The notes: generated from the sequence alone by a model not told the origin. Counted from the stretch's first letter, positions 7,561-17,232 are shown. The stretch: 64,000 bases of DNA from Lentzea alba (GCF_011067745.1 NZ_JAAMPJ010000007.1:1-64000), one strand, 5' to 3'. A program made the numbers and translations.

Positions 7561-9305
7561 CCACCACCACCACCACCACCACCGAACCGCGGCAGGTCGT
7601 CCTGGCCTGGCCCCGGCCCATTACCCTGGCCGCGGTCGCGATCGGCGTCATCCCGTTCGCGATCCACGCCTGGATGGCGTTCAACGGCTACTTCGGGCAC
7701 GACGACTTCGTGATCCTGCACCGGGCGGCGGCCCACGGGCCGTTCGACCTCGACTACCTCTTCCAGGACTACAGCGGCCACCTGGCGCCCGGCATGTTCC
7801 TGCTGGCGTGGTTCATCACGGCGGTCGCGCCGCTGAGCCACGTGTTCGCCGTGATCCCCCTGCTCATGATGCTCGCGGTGGCGTCCGTGCTGTTCTGGCG
7901 GGTGCTGACGCGGTGCTTCGGGTCGCGCTGGACACTGCTGTTGCCGTTCGCGGTGTACGCGTTCTCCCCCCTGATCCTGTACCCCACGCTGTGGTGGGCC
8001 TACGGCGTGCAGCTCTTCCCGTTGCTGCTGACCATGTTCGGCGCGATCAACGCGCACCTGACCTACCTGCGCACTCGCGCCGCGAAGCAGGTCGTCATCA
8101 CCCTGCTGTGGACCGTCGCCGGTCTGGCCTTCTACGAGAAGGCGGCGTTGTTCATCGCCGTGCTGTTCGGGATCACGGTGCTGCTGGGCGAAAAGGCGCC
8201 CTGGCGGGTGTGGCTGGCGCACGGCGCCGTCGTCGCCGGGTTCGCCGTCCTGTTCGTCGCCCTGACCACCAGCCGAGTCAAGAACGACCTGCCGTCCGCG
8301 GACTTCATCGCGGAGTTCGTCGGCAACGCGGTGCTGAACACCTTCCTGCCGGGCTTGTTCGGCGGCCCGTGGACCGGTCCCGCACCCGGTGCGACCATCT
8401 CGACGTCGCCGCTGTGGCTGCGCCTGGCCGTGGCCGCGGTGGCCGTGCTGGTGCTCGTCGGCGCTCTGCTCAAGGCACCCCGACGTGCGGGGGCCGCGTG
8501 GCTGATGCTCGCCGGGTACCTCGCGGTCGACCTGCTTCTGGTGATCGTGACCCGGCTGCCCGAGATCGGACCGCTGATCGGCAACGACCCCCGCTACATC
8601 GCCGACGCGGTCCCGATCGCCGCGCTCTGCGCGACGTTCGCGTACCTCCGCCCCGGTGAGCACTCCGGCGGGCTGAGGAGGCCGGTCGTGCTCGGCCTGG
8701 TGACGCTGCTCGGGATCAGCGCCACGTTCAGCTTCCTGTGGCTCGCACCCGGTCTGCGGTTCGCCAAGTCGGAGCAGTACGTCAGCACCGCGCGAGCCGC
8801 GCTGGCGGCGAACCCGTCGATCGCGCTCTACGACACGAGCGTCCCGGACGCGATCATGTCGGTGTGGCTCATCGAGGACGGCAAGGCGTCCAGGGTGATC
8901 GGCCTGCTCCCGCAGCGGCCGAAGTTCGACCAGCCCGCGGAGGAGATGTTCCTGCTGGACGACAACGGATCGCCGCAAAAGATCACCGGCGTCAAGGATC
9001 CGATCGTCGGCAGGAAAGGTCCGGTGGCCGACTGCGGCTACCCGGTCGGCGGCCAGGTCGTGACGATTCCGCTGAGCAGCCGGGTGGAGGGCCGTCGGCT
9101 GCTGCGGATGGAGTACTACACCTCCAGCGCGGGCCCGGTGCGGCTCGCGCTGGGAACAGTCGCCCAGGAGGTGAACTTCGCCGAGGGCCTGCACGTGCTG
9201 TACGTGGTCGTGAACGGCGGCTCCGACCGGCTGGAGGTCAACCGCGGCACCGCTGTGGACCCGATGTGCGTGGTGGACGTCCGGATCGGTTCCCCTGCGA
9301 CGTGA
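7557..9305 (+). CDS. Polytopic membrane protein, GT-C-like
   Basis: A 582-aa protein starting with GTG in a GTGA overlap with the VWA gene. The N-terminus is a run of eight Thr codons. About ten hydrophobic segments follow from about residue 18 to 420, with an early extracytoplasmic loop containing GHDDFVILHRAA, an acidic pair in the position used by GT-C glycosyltransferases. The last about 160 residues form a soluble domain. The layout and operon position suggest a lipid-linked sugar transferase or helper in envelope polysaccharide assembly, but I do not recognise a named family and the activity is not shown. Confidence 0.8.
   Translation: MTTTTTTTTEPRQVVLAWPRPITLAAVAIGVIPFAIHAWMAFNGYFGHDDFVILHRAAAHGPFDLDYLFQDYSGHLAPGMFLLAWFITAVAPLSHVFAVIPLLMMLAVASVLFWRVLTRCFGSRWTLLLPFAVYAFSPLILYPTLWWAYGVQLFPLLLTMFGAINAHLTYLRTRAAKQVVITLLWTVAGLAFYEKAALFIAVLFGITVLLGEKAPWRVWLAHGAVVAGFAVLFVALTTSRVKNDLPSADFIAEFVGNAVLNTFLPGLFGGPWTGPAPGATISTSPLWLRLAVAAVAVLVLVGALLKAPRRAGAAWLMLAGYLAVDLLLVIVTRLPEIGPLIGNDPRYIADAVPIAALCATFAYLRPGEHSGGLRRPVVLGLVTLLGISATFSFLWLAPGLRFAKSEQYVSTARAALAANPSIALYDTSVPDAIMSVWLIEDGKASRVIGLLPQRPKFDQPAEEMFLLDDNGSPQKITGVKDPIVGRKGPVADCGYPVGGQVVTIPLSSRVEGRRLLRMEYYTSSAGPVRLALGTVAQEVNFAEGLHVLYVVVNGGSDRLEVNRGTAVDPMCVVDVRIGSPAT
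7560..7583 (+). repeat. (ACC)8 trinucleotide repeat at a start codon
   Basis: Eight perfect ACC triplets follow the GTG start of the 582-aa membrane protein and encode Thr2-Thr9. Length change would stay in frame, so it would alter only the N-terminal Thr tract. Confidence 0.95.
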
Positions 9306-9325
9306 CCGGACCTACACTCCGGCGA

Positions 9326-10060
9326 ATGACCTTCGACCAGGTGCGCCGCGACTGGACCCGGCTCGGCGAAGCGGATCCGCTGTGGGCGGTACACGTGGCG
9401 CCGGACAAGCGCGGCGGCCGGTGGGAGGTCGACCAGTTCCTCGAGCTGGGGCGCCAGGACGTGGCGGTCGCCCGTGAGTGGCTCGCCCGGCTCGGCCTGC
9501 CGGTGACCTGGCGGCGGGTGCTGGACTTCGGGTGCGGGGCCGGGCGGCTGTCGCAGGCGCTGGCCGAGCACGCCGACGAGGTCGTCGGCGTGGACGTCTC
9601 GCCGCCGATGCTCTCCACCGCCGAGAACCTGGACCGCAGCGGCGGGAAGTGCCGGTTCGTCCACAACGACACGCCGGATCTGCACCGGTTCCCCGACGGA
9701 GATTTCGACCTGGTCTACACCGAACTGGTGTTGCAGCACCTGCCGCGCACGGCGATCGAGGGCTACCTGGCGGAGTTCATGCGCGTGCTGCGTCCCGGTG
9801 GCGTGGCGGTGTTGCAGTGCACGACGAGTCCGTTGTGGACGTTCAGGGGCGTGCTCTGGCGGTTCGCGCCCTACCGCCTGGTGGCCTGGGGACAGCGCGT
9901 CGTGCTGCGCTACCCGGCGCCGATGCGGATGACCGCGCTGGCGCCGGACCGGCTCCGCGCCGTGGTGGCCGAGCACGGCGGTGAGGTGGTGGACAGCGTG
10001 TCCGAGGACATCCCGGTCAGCCACTGGCGGTCCACGAGATACGTCGTCCGCAAGAGGTGA
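9326..10060 (+). CDS. Class I SAM-dependent methyltransferase
   Basis: A 244-aa protein starting at ATG 9326, 20 bp after the previous gene. Motif I VLDFGCGAGRLS (about residues 65-76) and the later LVYTELVLQHLP and MRVLRPGGVAVLQ are standard for Methyltransf_11/25 folds. Its stop overlaps the aftD start by GTGA. Substrate unknown; the operon suggests a sugar, lipid or envelope glycan intermediate. No transmembrane segment is evident, although the C-terminal half contains an amphipathic Trp/Arg-rich stretch that could touch the membrane. Confidence 0.88.
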   Translation: MTFDQVRRDWTRLGEADPLWAVHVAPDKRGGRWEVDQFLELGRQDVAVAREWLARLGLPVTWRRVLDFGCGAGRLSQALAEHADEVVGVDVSPPMLSTAENLDRSGGKCRFVHNDTPDLHRFPDGDFDLVYTELVLQHLPRTAIEGYLAEFMRVLRPGGVAVLQCTTSPLWTFRGVLWRFAPYRLVAWGQRVVLRYPAPMRMTALAPDRLRAVVAEHGGEVVDSVSEDIPVSHWRSTRYVVRKR

Positions 10061-13000
10061 CGCGCGTCAGGATGGCCGTGGGCTTGCACCGCAACCCCAC
10101 GGCATGGGTCATGCTGGGTCTCACGCTGCTGTCGTTCCTGCAACGCCCCGGCCGCACGACCTTCGACACCAAGCTCGACCTCGTGGTCGACCCGCTGGCG
10201 TTCCTCGGCCGCGCGTTGCACCTGTGGAACCCCGCGGCCAGCGGTGGCGAACTGCAGAACCAGGCGTACGGCTACCTGTTCCCGATGGGGCCGTACTTCG
10301 CGGTGTGCCACGTGCTCGGGCTGCCGCCGTGGATCTCCCAACGCCTGTGGTGCGCCCTGCTGCTGTGCGGCGCGTTCGGCGGTGTCCTCGCGGTCGCGCG
10401 GGCGTTGCGGATCGGCACCGCCCCGGCGCAGTACCTGGGGGCCGTCGCGTACGCGCTGGCGCCGCGGATGCTCACCGAGATCGGCCCGCTGTCGGCGGAG
10501 ATGGTCGCCGCCGTGATGCTGCCGTGGATCCTGCTGCCCTTGATCAAGGCCGACCGGATCTCCTCGCCACGACGGGCGGCCGGCTTGTCCGGGCTGGCGA
10601 CCCTCGGCGTCGGCGGGATGAACGGCGCGCTGGTGCTCACGGTCCTGCTGCTGCCCGGTCTGTGGCTGCTGACCCGGCAGTGGACCGCGCGGCACGTCCG
10701 GCTCGTGCTCTGGTGGTTCGCGTCCGTGGTGGCGGCCGTGCTGTGGTGGTTGCTGCCGCTGATGCTGCTCGGCGAGTACAGCCTGCCGTTCGTCGACTAC
10801 GTCGAGTCGGCCGCCAACACCACGGCGCCGACGTCGCTGTTCCAGGTCCTGCGCGGCACCAACCAGTGGGTGGCCTACGTCGTGCAGGGCAGCCCGTGGT
10901 GGCCCTCCGGTTTCATGCTGGTCGACCACCCGGTCCTGATGCTGGCCACCGGGCTCCTCGCCGCGGCCGGCCTCGCCGGGCTGGTCCGCCGCGGACTGCC
11001 GGAGCGGCTCTTCCTGACGATCGGCGTCATCGCGGGCGTCGCCGTGATGACCATCGGCTACGTCGGGGCACTTGACAGTCCGCTGTCCCACACCGTTCGC
11101 GCCCTGCTGGACGGTCCGCTGGCCCCCCTGCGCAACGTGCACAAGTTCGAGCCCGGCCTGCGGCTGCCGTTGATGCTCGCGTTCATGCACGCGGTGTCAC
11201 GCGTCCGAATCCCGGCCGCCGCGACCACCGCGGTCGCGGGCAAGGTCCGGCTCGCCGTCGGCGTCCTGCTGGTGGCCGTGATGGCCACGCCCGCGTGGAC
11301 GCTCACGTTGCGGCCGGGGCCGGGGTGGCAGGAGATCCCGGACTACTGGCGTTCCGCGATGACGTGGCTGGCCGACAACGACCCGGACGCCCGCACCCTC
11401 CTGCTGCCCGGCACCGGGTTCGGCGAGTACACCTGGGGCAAGACGGTCGACGAGCCCGCCCAGGCGCTGGCCCGGTCACCCTGGGCGCTGCGCAGCCAGA
11501 TCCCGCTCGGCTCGGAGGGCAACACCCGGCTGATGGACGCGGTCGAGGACGCGCTCGCCGACGGGCGCGGCGCACCAGGACTGGCCGACTTCCTCGCTCG
11601 GTCCGGGCACAGGTTCCTGTTGGTGCGCAACGACATCGACCGGGTCGCCACCGGTGCGCCACCGGTCACGATGATGCGGGACGCGCTGGCCCGCTCCGCC
11701 GGGATCGAACGCGTGACGACGTTCGGCCCGGTGGTCAAGCCGGGTGACCAGCCGGTCGTCAACTCGATCGACCTCGACGCCGCGCCCGCACCCGCGTTGG
11801 AGATCTACGAGGTGAAGCGGTCGGTGCCGCGCGCGGTCGCGGTGAACGCCGAGGACGTCGCGACGGTGAGCGGCGGGCCGGAGTCCCTGTTGCCGCTGCT
11901 CGACTCGGGGGTGCTGCGGGGAGATCGTCCTGCCGTGCTGGCCGGTGACGGCGGCGCGCCCGAGAGCCGGGACTGGCTCGTCACGGACGGGCTGCGCCAT
12001 CGGGAGCGCAACGTCGGGCGGGTGCGCGACAACCTGAGCCAGACGCTCGCTGCCGACGAGCGGCCGAGGCTGGACCGACCGGTGTCCGACATCCTGCCGT
12101 TCCCCGGTCCGGAGCACCTGACGGTCGCGGCCTACCGCGGGATCCGCGGCGTCACCGCGTCGAGTTCGGCCGGGTTCGCGGACTCCGTCCGCGCCTCCGA
12201 CCCGTCGTCCATGCCATTCGCCGCGATCGACGGAGATCCGTACAGCGCCTGGCAGTCCTCCACCCTCGCCGGACCGGCCGGGCAGTGGCTCGAAGTCGGC
12301 CTGGACACACCGCGGGTCGTCGACCAGGTGGCGCTGCGGATGGTCGACGACATCCGGGTCGGCTGGCCGGTCACCCGGATCAGGATCACCACCGACTCGG
12401 GTTTCCGCGACCACGAGGTCGCCAGGGGCACCGCGGAGCAGGTGTTCGCGGTGTCGCCTGGGCTCACGAGCAGGGTCCGGATCACCGTGCTGTCGGTCGC
12501 GGCGCAGTTGACCAGCGGCTCCGTCGGCATCGCCGAACTGTCGGTGCCCGGAGTGACCGCCCAACGGGCGTTGCGGGTGCCCACCGACGTCCTGCCCGGC
12601 CCCGAACAGCGGACGACGTTCGCCTTCAGCCGCGGCCCTCAGCCGCGCTACTCCTGCACCGGCACCGACGGCGACCAGCGGTGCGACGTGGGACTGGCCA
12701 GGAGCGGCGAGGAACCTGACGGGGTCCACCGGCTCTTCCGCACCCGCGACGACGCCAACTACCGTCTCGAAGGGACGGTCCTGCCCACCGTCGGCGGCAC
12801 CCTCCCTGTCACCGCACCGGGGTTGACCGTCTCCAGCACGACCCAGTTGGCCGGTGACCCGGCCGCCGCGCCTCTGGCCGCGGTCGACGTGAACCCCACC
12901 ACGACGTGGATCGCCGACTACACCGACGAGGAACCCACGCTGCGCCTGGCCTGGCCCACCGCCCGCGACGTGACCGGCTTGCGGCTGACCACGTCGGCGC

Positions 13001-14253
13001 TGTCCGGCGCGTCCCGCCCGACCGAGGTGCAGATCACCACCCCGGAGCTGAGCCGGACCGTGCCGGTGTTCTCCGACGGCTCGGTCGACTTCGTCGCGAC
13101 CACCGACCGGCTGGACATCACGATCAAGAAGAGCGAAGGGGTTCCCGACCGCGTGCCGGGACCGGTGGGCATCAGCGACGTCGAGATCGTCGGTGCGCCC
13201 GATCTGGTGCGGCCGATCCCGCTGGACACCCCGTTCACCGTGCCGTGCGGCTCCGGCCCGGCCGTCACCATCGACGGAACCGCCTACGCCACCACGGTTT
13301 CCGGCACGCTGCGGGACGTGTTCCAGCACCGTCCGCTACCGCTGGGCACCTGTCGGGACCTGGTCGAAGGCGTCGACCTCGGAGGTCGGGAGCACGAGGT
13401 GAGCACAGCTCGATCGGCCTCCTTCGTGGTGCAGGACCTCACCCTGCGGCCCAGCACCGCGGCCGCCACCGAGCCGCCGCCGGGTCACCGCGCGATCGAC
13501 TTCGAGCAGTGGGGTGTCGCACACCGTGAACTGCGGGTGGCCGCCGGGCAGGCCGCGGTCCTCAGCATCCCGGAGAACGCCAACGACGGCTGGGTGGCCA
13601 AGGTGGACGGCGAGCCGCTCGCCCGCACCAGGATCGACGGGTGGCAGCAGGCCTGGGTGCTGCCGGCCGGTGGCGTGACGACCGTGGTGCTGGACTTCGA
13701 GCCCGACACCACCTACCGGCAACGGCTTCTGGTCGGCGCCGTCGCCGCGACGCTCCTGCTGTTGGTCACGCTTTTACCGGTGCGCAGACGGGTCCGGATC
13801 ACCACGTCCCCCGCGGGCAAGCGGTGGGTGCCGGCGGTGCTGGTGGTGCTGCTCGCGGCCGTCGGCGGGATCCTGCCGGTCGTCCTGCTGATCGCGAGCC
13901 TGCTCGTCCGTGCCGTGGCCCAGCGGTTCACCGTGCGGTTCAACGTCACGGCCTTGATCGTCGTCGCCGGGATGGCGACCGCCACCGGGATCGCGGTCGT
14001 CGGACGCCTGCAAGGACACGGGCAGGACTGGGCGTACGGAACCGCCACGCAGGCCGCCGTCCTCGTCGCCCTGGCCGCGGCGGTGTCACCGTGCCTCGAC
14101 TGGTTCGACACGGGACCGGAACTCGATCAGGGCTCCGAAGCAGGCGAGCAGGGCGGTGGCGGTGACGGCCCCGGCGACGACCTGGGTCGGCGAACCGTGC
14201 CACCAGCCGAGAACGAGCACGACCTCGAACCCGACCGCCAGCCAGGTCAGTGA
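10057..14253 (+). CDS. aftD: AftD-type alpha-(1->3)-arabinofuranosyltransferase
   Basis: A 1398-aa protein, the same length class as M. tuberculosis AftD (about 1400 aa). The N-terminal GT-C region carries family signatures: TKLDLVVDPLAFL, LWNPAASGG, QNQAYGYLFPMGPYF and PPWISQRLW. About ten membrane helices lie in the first 400 residues and two to four at the C-terminus. Between them are soluble beta domains, including two discoidin/CBM-like modules (about 690-820 and 930-1030). Family knowledge: AftD adds alpha-1,3 arabinose branches from decaprenyl-phospho-arabinose in arabinogalactan and lipoarabinomannan outside the membrane. Start is GTG 10057 overlapping the methyltransferase stop; ATG 10072 is an alternative. 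Oddity: the last 56 codons run antisense through the end of the convergent flippase gene and look non-native (Gly/Glu/Asp-rich). Confidence 0.92.
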   Translation: MTRVRMAVGLHRNPTAWVMLGLTLLSFLQRPGRTTFDTKLDLVVDPLAFLGRALHLWNPAASGGELQNQAYGYLFPMGPYFAVCHVLGLPPWISQRLWCALLLCGAFGGVLAVARALRIGTAPAQYLGAVAYALAPRMLTEIGPLSAEMVAAVMLPWILLPLIKADRISSPRRAAGLSGLATLGVGGMNGALVLTVLLLPGLWLLTRQWTARHVRLVLWWFASVVAAVLWWLLPLMLLGEYSLPFVDYVESAANTTAPTSLFQVLRGTNQWVAYVVQGSPWWPSGFMLVDHPVLMLATGLLAAAGLAGLVRRGLPERLFLTIGVIAGVAVMTIGYVGALDSPLSHTVRALLDGPLAPLRNVHKFEPGLRLPLMLAFMHAVSRVRIPAAATTAVAGKVRLAVGVLLVAVMATPAWTLTLRPGPGWQEIPDYWRSAMTWLADNDPDARTLLLPGTGFGEYTWGKTVDEPAQALARSPWALRSQIPLGSEGNTRLMDAVEDALADGRGAPGLADFLARSGHRFLLVRNDIDRVATGAPPVTMMRDALARSAGIERVTTFGPVVKPGDQPVVNSIDLDAAPAPALEIYEVKRSVPRAVAVNAEDVATVSGGPESLLPLLDSGVLRGDRPAVLAGDGGAPESRDWLVTDGLRHRERNVGRVRDNLSQTLAADERPRLDRPVSDILPFPGPEHLTVAAYRGIRGVTASSSAGFADSVRASDPSSMPFAAIDGDPYSAWQSSTLAGPAGQWLEVGLDTPRVVDQVALRMVDDIRVGWPVTRIRITTDSGFRDHEVARGTAEQVFAVSPGLTSRVRITVLSVAAQLTSGSVGIAELSVPGVTAQRALRVPTDVLPGPEQRTTFAFSRGPQPRYSCTGTDGDQRCDVGLARSGEEPDGVHRLFRTRDDANYRLEGTVLPTVGGTLPVTAPGLTVSSTTQLAGDPAAAPLAAVDVNPTTTWIADYTDEEPTLRLAWPTARDVTGLRLTTSALSGASRPTEVQITTPELSRTVPVFSDGSVDFVATTDRLDITIKKSEGVPDRVPGPVGISDVEIVGAPDLVRPIPLDTPFTVPCGSGPAVTIDGTAYATTVSGTLRDVFQHRPLPLGTCRDLVEGVDLGGREHEVSTARSASFVVQDLTLRPSTAAATEPPPGHRAIDFEQWGVAHRELRVAAGQAAVLSIPENANDGWVAKVDGEPLARTRIDGWQQAWVLPAGGVTTVVLDFEPDTTYRQRLLVGAVAATLLLLVTLLPVRRRVRITTSPAGKRWVPAVLVVLLAAVGGILPVVLLIASLLVRAVAQRFTVRFNVTALIVVAGMATATGIAVVGRLQGHGQDWAYGTATQAAVLVALAAAVSPCLDWFDTGPELDQGSEAGEQGGGGDGPGDDLGRRTVPPAENEHDLEPDRQPGQ

Positions 14254-15291
14254 CGTGGACCGGCGGTCGGCGCCCGCGATCCTGGAGTACAACAGGATCT
14301 GCACGAGCGACAGCAGCGATCCGACCAGGGCGAACAGCCACACCGGAAGGCTGCTCGCCGCGTAGGCAGAACCGCCGACGAGCGACACCACCGTGCGGCC
14401 GAACACCGCGCAACCCAGTACCACCACCGCGTCCACGGCGGCGCAGACGCCCAGTGCGATCGGCACGATCCGGCGGCGGGCCTTCTCGTCGGCCAGCTTG
14501 GGCAGGACGACGACGGCGATCGCGTACGGCAGCCAGTACGCGATCTTGGTGATCACCGAGCCCACCGCGTACTCCCCCGCCTCACGGGCGGGAAGGCTGT
14601 GCCGGGCCAGCACCAGGTCCAGGTTCACCAGCAGCACCAGCGCCAGCAACGCCTGCGCGGTGTGCAGCACGTCGCGCACGTGCCCCGCGGTGCGGGGGCC
14701 CGGCACCGGTCTGCCGCAGATCAGCCAGCCCACGAAAGCGACGACGACCGACCCCGCAACCGTCCCGGCGAACGCCCCGGCGGGCGTGCGGAACACGAAC
14801 AGGCCGAGCAGCGTGCCGCCGACCCGCCCGACCCCCTCGGTCGCGATCAGGTGGGCCATCGACCGGAACCGCTGCGTGCCCTGCAGGACTCCGTAGCACA
14901 GGCCGACGAGCGTGATCGGCGCGAGCGAGCAGGCGAGCAGCAGCACCGCCCACGGCCCCGGCAGGTGCAGCAACGCCATCAGCACGGGCGAGACGGCCAG
15001 CGCGGTGACCAGGACGGTGGCACTGGTCATCAGACCGAGCGTCACCAGCGGCCCGCGATCCTGTTCGGGCGCCCGCGCCACCCGCAGGGCGATCACGGTC
15101 TGCAAGCCCATCGCCGGCACCGCACCGATCGCCAGGAGCGCCAGCAGCGAGCCCATTTCCCCGAAGACCGGCGGCGCGAGCAGCCGCGCGGCGATCACCG
15201 TGAGCAGGTAGCTGGCGACATTGCTGCCGCCGAAGGCCACCGCGACCGCGATCGCGTCGACGCGGGTCCTGGCCCCAAGTGTGTCCGTCAC
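14086..15291 (-). CDS. MOP-superfamily polysaccharide flippase (Wzx-like)
   Basis: About 401 residues with roughly twelve hydrophobic helices and few charged loops, beginning VTDTLGARTRVDAIAVAVAF. The segments NVASYLLTVIAARLLAPPVFGE and LQTVIALRVAR resemble oligosaccharide flippases of the Polysacc_synt/MATE type, which move lipid-linked glycans across the membrane. The start is uncertain: GTG 15291 is chosen, with a TTG at 15306 possible. It lies antisense inside the aftD locus, overlapping the aftD 3' end by 168 bp, and its 5' end faces the divergent 15385 gene across 93 bp. Context suggests it exports an envelope glycan precursor. Confidence 0.85.
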   Translation of the reverse strand: MTDTLGARTRVDAIAVAVAFGGSNVASYLLTVIAARLLAPPVFGEMGSLLALLAIGAVPAMGLQTVIALRVARAPEQDRGPLVTLGLMTSATVLVTALAVSPVLMALLHLPGPWAVLLLACSLAPITLVGLCYGVLQGTQRFRSMAHLIATEGVGRVGGTLLGLFVFRTPAGAFAGTVAGSVVVAFVGWLICGRPVPGPRTAGHVRDVLHTAQALLALVLLVNLDLVLARHSLPAREAGEYAVGSVITKIAYWLPYAIAVVVLPKLADEKARRRIVPIALGVCAAVDAVVVLGCAVFGRTVVSLVGGSAYAASSLPVWLFALVGSLLSLVQILLYSRIAGADRRSTSLTWLAVGFEVVLVLGWWHGSPTQVVAGAVTATALLACFGALIEFRSRVEPVEAR

Positions 15292-15384
15292 TGGCTTCGT
15301 CCCCAAAGTTACCGAGGGGTAATGGTCGGGGAACTATAGTCCCGCAGTCCAGGTTCCGGGCTGCCGACGAGAAGAGTGGGTGCG

Positions 15385-17073
15385 ATGCGGCTGGTTCTGC
15401 CCGCGGTGTCCGCCGTGCTCGCCCTGCTCGTGCTCACCCCGTTGCTCGGCCGCGGCTTCGTCCTGAACTACGACATGGTGTTCGCGCCGGACCAGTCGCT
15501 CCTGCCCGACAGCCTCGGCCTCGGCTCGGCGCTGCCCAGGTCGGTCCCGGCGGACGCGGTGATGTCGTTCGCGACCGCCCTGCTGCCGGGCGACGTCGTG
15601 CAGAAGATCGTGCTCCTGGCGGCCTTGTTCGCCGGTCCGCTCGGCGCGGGCAGGCTCGTGCCCACGAACTCGGTGGCGATCCGGGTCGTCGCCGCGGTCT
15701 GGTACGGGTGGAGCGCGTACGTGGCCGAGCGACTTTTCATGGGCCATTGGCCGTACGTGGTCACGTACGCCTGCCTGCCGTGGATCGCGGCGGCCGGGCT
15801 CGCGGTCCGCCGAGGGGAACCCAAAGCGCTCCCGAAGCTGATCCTGGCCTGCGCTCCCGCGGTCCTCACGCCGTCCGGTGGAATCATCGCCGCGGTGCTC
15901 GCGGTCGTGTGCTCGGGCCGCCGCAAACTCGCGGTCACCGTGCCGGTCACGGTCCTGCTGAACATGCCGTGGCTGCTGCCTTCCGTGCTGCACCCCGGCG
16001 GTTCACTGTCCAGTCCGGTCGGTGTCGGGGCGTTCGCCGCCAGGGCCGAGAACTGGGGTTCTCCGGTCACCAGCGTGCTCGGCCTCGGTGGGATCTGGAA
16101 CGCCGAGGTCGTGCCGGGCAGCCGGGGGATGCCACTGCTGCCGGTGATCACCCTGCTGTCGGTCGCCGTAGCCCTGGTGGGGCTGCGTTCGCTCGCGCCG
16201 CGATGGGGCCTGGCGCCCGCGCGTTCGTTCGTCGTCCTCGGCGCGATCGGCGTCGCGATCGCGGTGTTCGGCACGCTGCCGGGCGGTGGTGACGTGCTGG
16301 CGTGGGCGGTTTCCCACGTGCCCGGCGCGGGTCTGCTGCGGGACTCGCAGAAGTGGGCCGCGTGGTGGGCGCTCCCGCTCTCACTCGGGTTCGCCCTCGG
16401 TGTGGAGGCGGCGGGGAAGTACCTGACCAACAGGACCGCGCTCGTGGCGCTGGCGGCGCTGCTCCCGCTGATCACGATGCCCGACTTCGCCTGGGCGGGG
16501 TTGGGGCGCCTGGAGGTGGTGGACTACCCGGCCGACTGGAGTGCCGTGCGCACCGTGCTGGCGGCGGACGACGGAGCGGGCGACGTGCTGGCCCTGCCGA
16601 TGTCCGCGTTCCGGCGGTTCTCCTGGAACGGCGACCGGACGCAACTCGATCCGGCGCCCCGGTTCCTGCCGAGGACCGTCGTCATCGACGACGTCGTGTA
16701 CGTCGGTGGCAGACCGGTGTCCGGGGAAGACGTCAGGGTCGCGACGATTCGCCGGGCGATGGCCCGGAACGACGATCTCGGCGCGTTCGGGATCGGCTGG
16801 GTGCTGGTGGAGCACGGGACCCCCGGCTCGGTCGATCCCGGCGTGCTCAGGGGTCTGCGGGAGGTGTGGTCCGGGCCGTGGCTGACCCTCTACCGGGTGC
16901 CGGGGGTGATCGCGCCGCCACCGGCCGGAGCGCCGCGATTGCCTGTTGTCGCAGGAGATCTCGGCGCACTGACGGTTGTCGCGTTCAGCCTATTGTGGCT
17001 GCTATTACCAGCCGGTAGATTCAGGCGATCCAGTCACTCGCGGACAGTCGAGGAGCAAGCGTGCGCACATTGA
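15385..17073 (+). CDS. Conserved polytopic membrane protein (Rv0226c-like)
   Basis: A 562-aa membrane protein with about ten to eleven hydrophobic helices to about residue 370, a soluble domain (about 385-520) and a final helix near residue 530-550. An early extracytoplasmic loop contains NYDMVFAPDQSLLPDSLG, with acidic residues as in GT-C enzymes. By size, neighbours and topology it corresponds to the M. tuberculosis Rv0226c-type membrane protein in the same neighbourhood (recollection, not a search). Start ATG 15385 follows a GAGAAG site; GTG 15376 is possible. The 3' end overlaps the small DUF2613 gene by 13 bp. Confidence 0.78.
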   Translation: MRLVLPAVSAVLALLVLTPLLGRGFVLNYDMVFAPDQSLLPDSLGLGSALPRSVPADAVMSFATALLPGDVVQKIVLLAALFAGPLGAGRLVPTNSVAIRVVAAVWYGWSAYVAERLFMGHWPYVVTYACLPWIAAAGLAVRRGEPKALPKLILACAPAVLTPSGGIIAAVLAVVCSGRRKLAVTVPVTVLLNMPWLLPSVLHPGGSLSSPVGVGAFAARAENWGSPVTSVLGLGGIWNAEVVPGSRGMPLLPVITLLSVAVALVGLRSLAPRWGLAPARSFVVLGAIGVAIAVFGTLPGGGDVLAWAVSHVPGAGLLRDSQKWAAWWALPLSLGFALGVEAAGKYLTNRTALVALAALLPLITMPDFAWAGLGRLEVVDYPADWSAVRTVLAADDGAGDVLALPMSAFRRFSWNGDRTQLDPAPRFLPRTVVIDDVVYVGGRPVSGEDVRVATIRRAMARNDDLGAFGIGWVLVEHGTPGSVDPGVLRGLREVWSGPWLTLYRVPGVIAPPPAGAPRLPVVAGDLGALTVVAFSLLWLLLPAGRFRRSSHSRTVEEQACAH

Positions 17074-17231
17074 TCGGTGCCGTCATCGCGGTCGTCGCCG
17101 GGCTCGCGTTCGCCGGTGGCGGAACGTACATCCTGGTCAACTCTCTCACGCCGAACGAGACCGTCCAGCTCAAGAATGCCCCGGCGCCCAACAACTCCAA
17201 CCCCGACACCGTCAACTACGGCACGCCGTAA
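17061..17231 (+). CDS. Small DUF2613-type membrane protein (56 aa)
   Basis: GTG 17061, preceded by AGGAG, opens a 56-codon frame. One N-terminal hydrophobic segment (MRTLIGAVIAVVAGLAFAGG) is followed by a short polar tail ending NPDTVNYGTP. The M. tuberculosis protein Rv0236A, encoded next to aftD, is a DUF2613 protein of the same size and plan, with a tail ending in a similar Val-Glu/Asn-Tyr-Gly motif. The gene overlaps the previous membrane-protein gene by 13 bp and is followed after 1 bp by a methyltransferase gene, so it is clearly embedded in the operon. Likely a small anchored or secreted accessory protein of unknown function. Confidence 0.8.
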   Translation: MRTLIGAVIAVVAGLAFAGGGTYILVNSLTPNETVQLKNAPAPNNSNPDTVNYGTP

Positions 17232-17232
17232 G

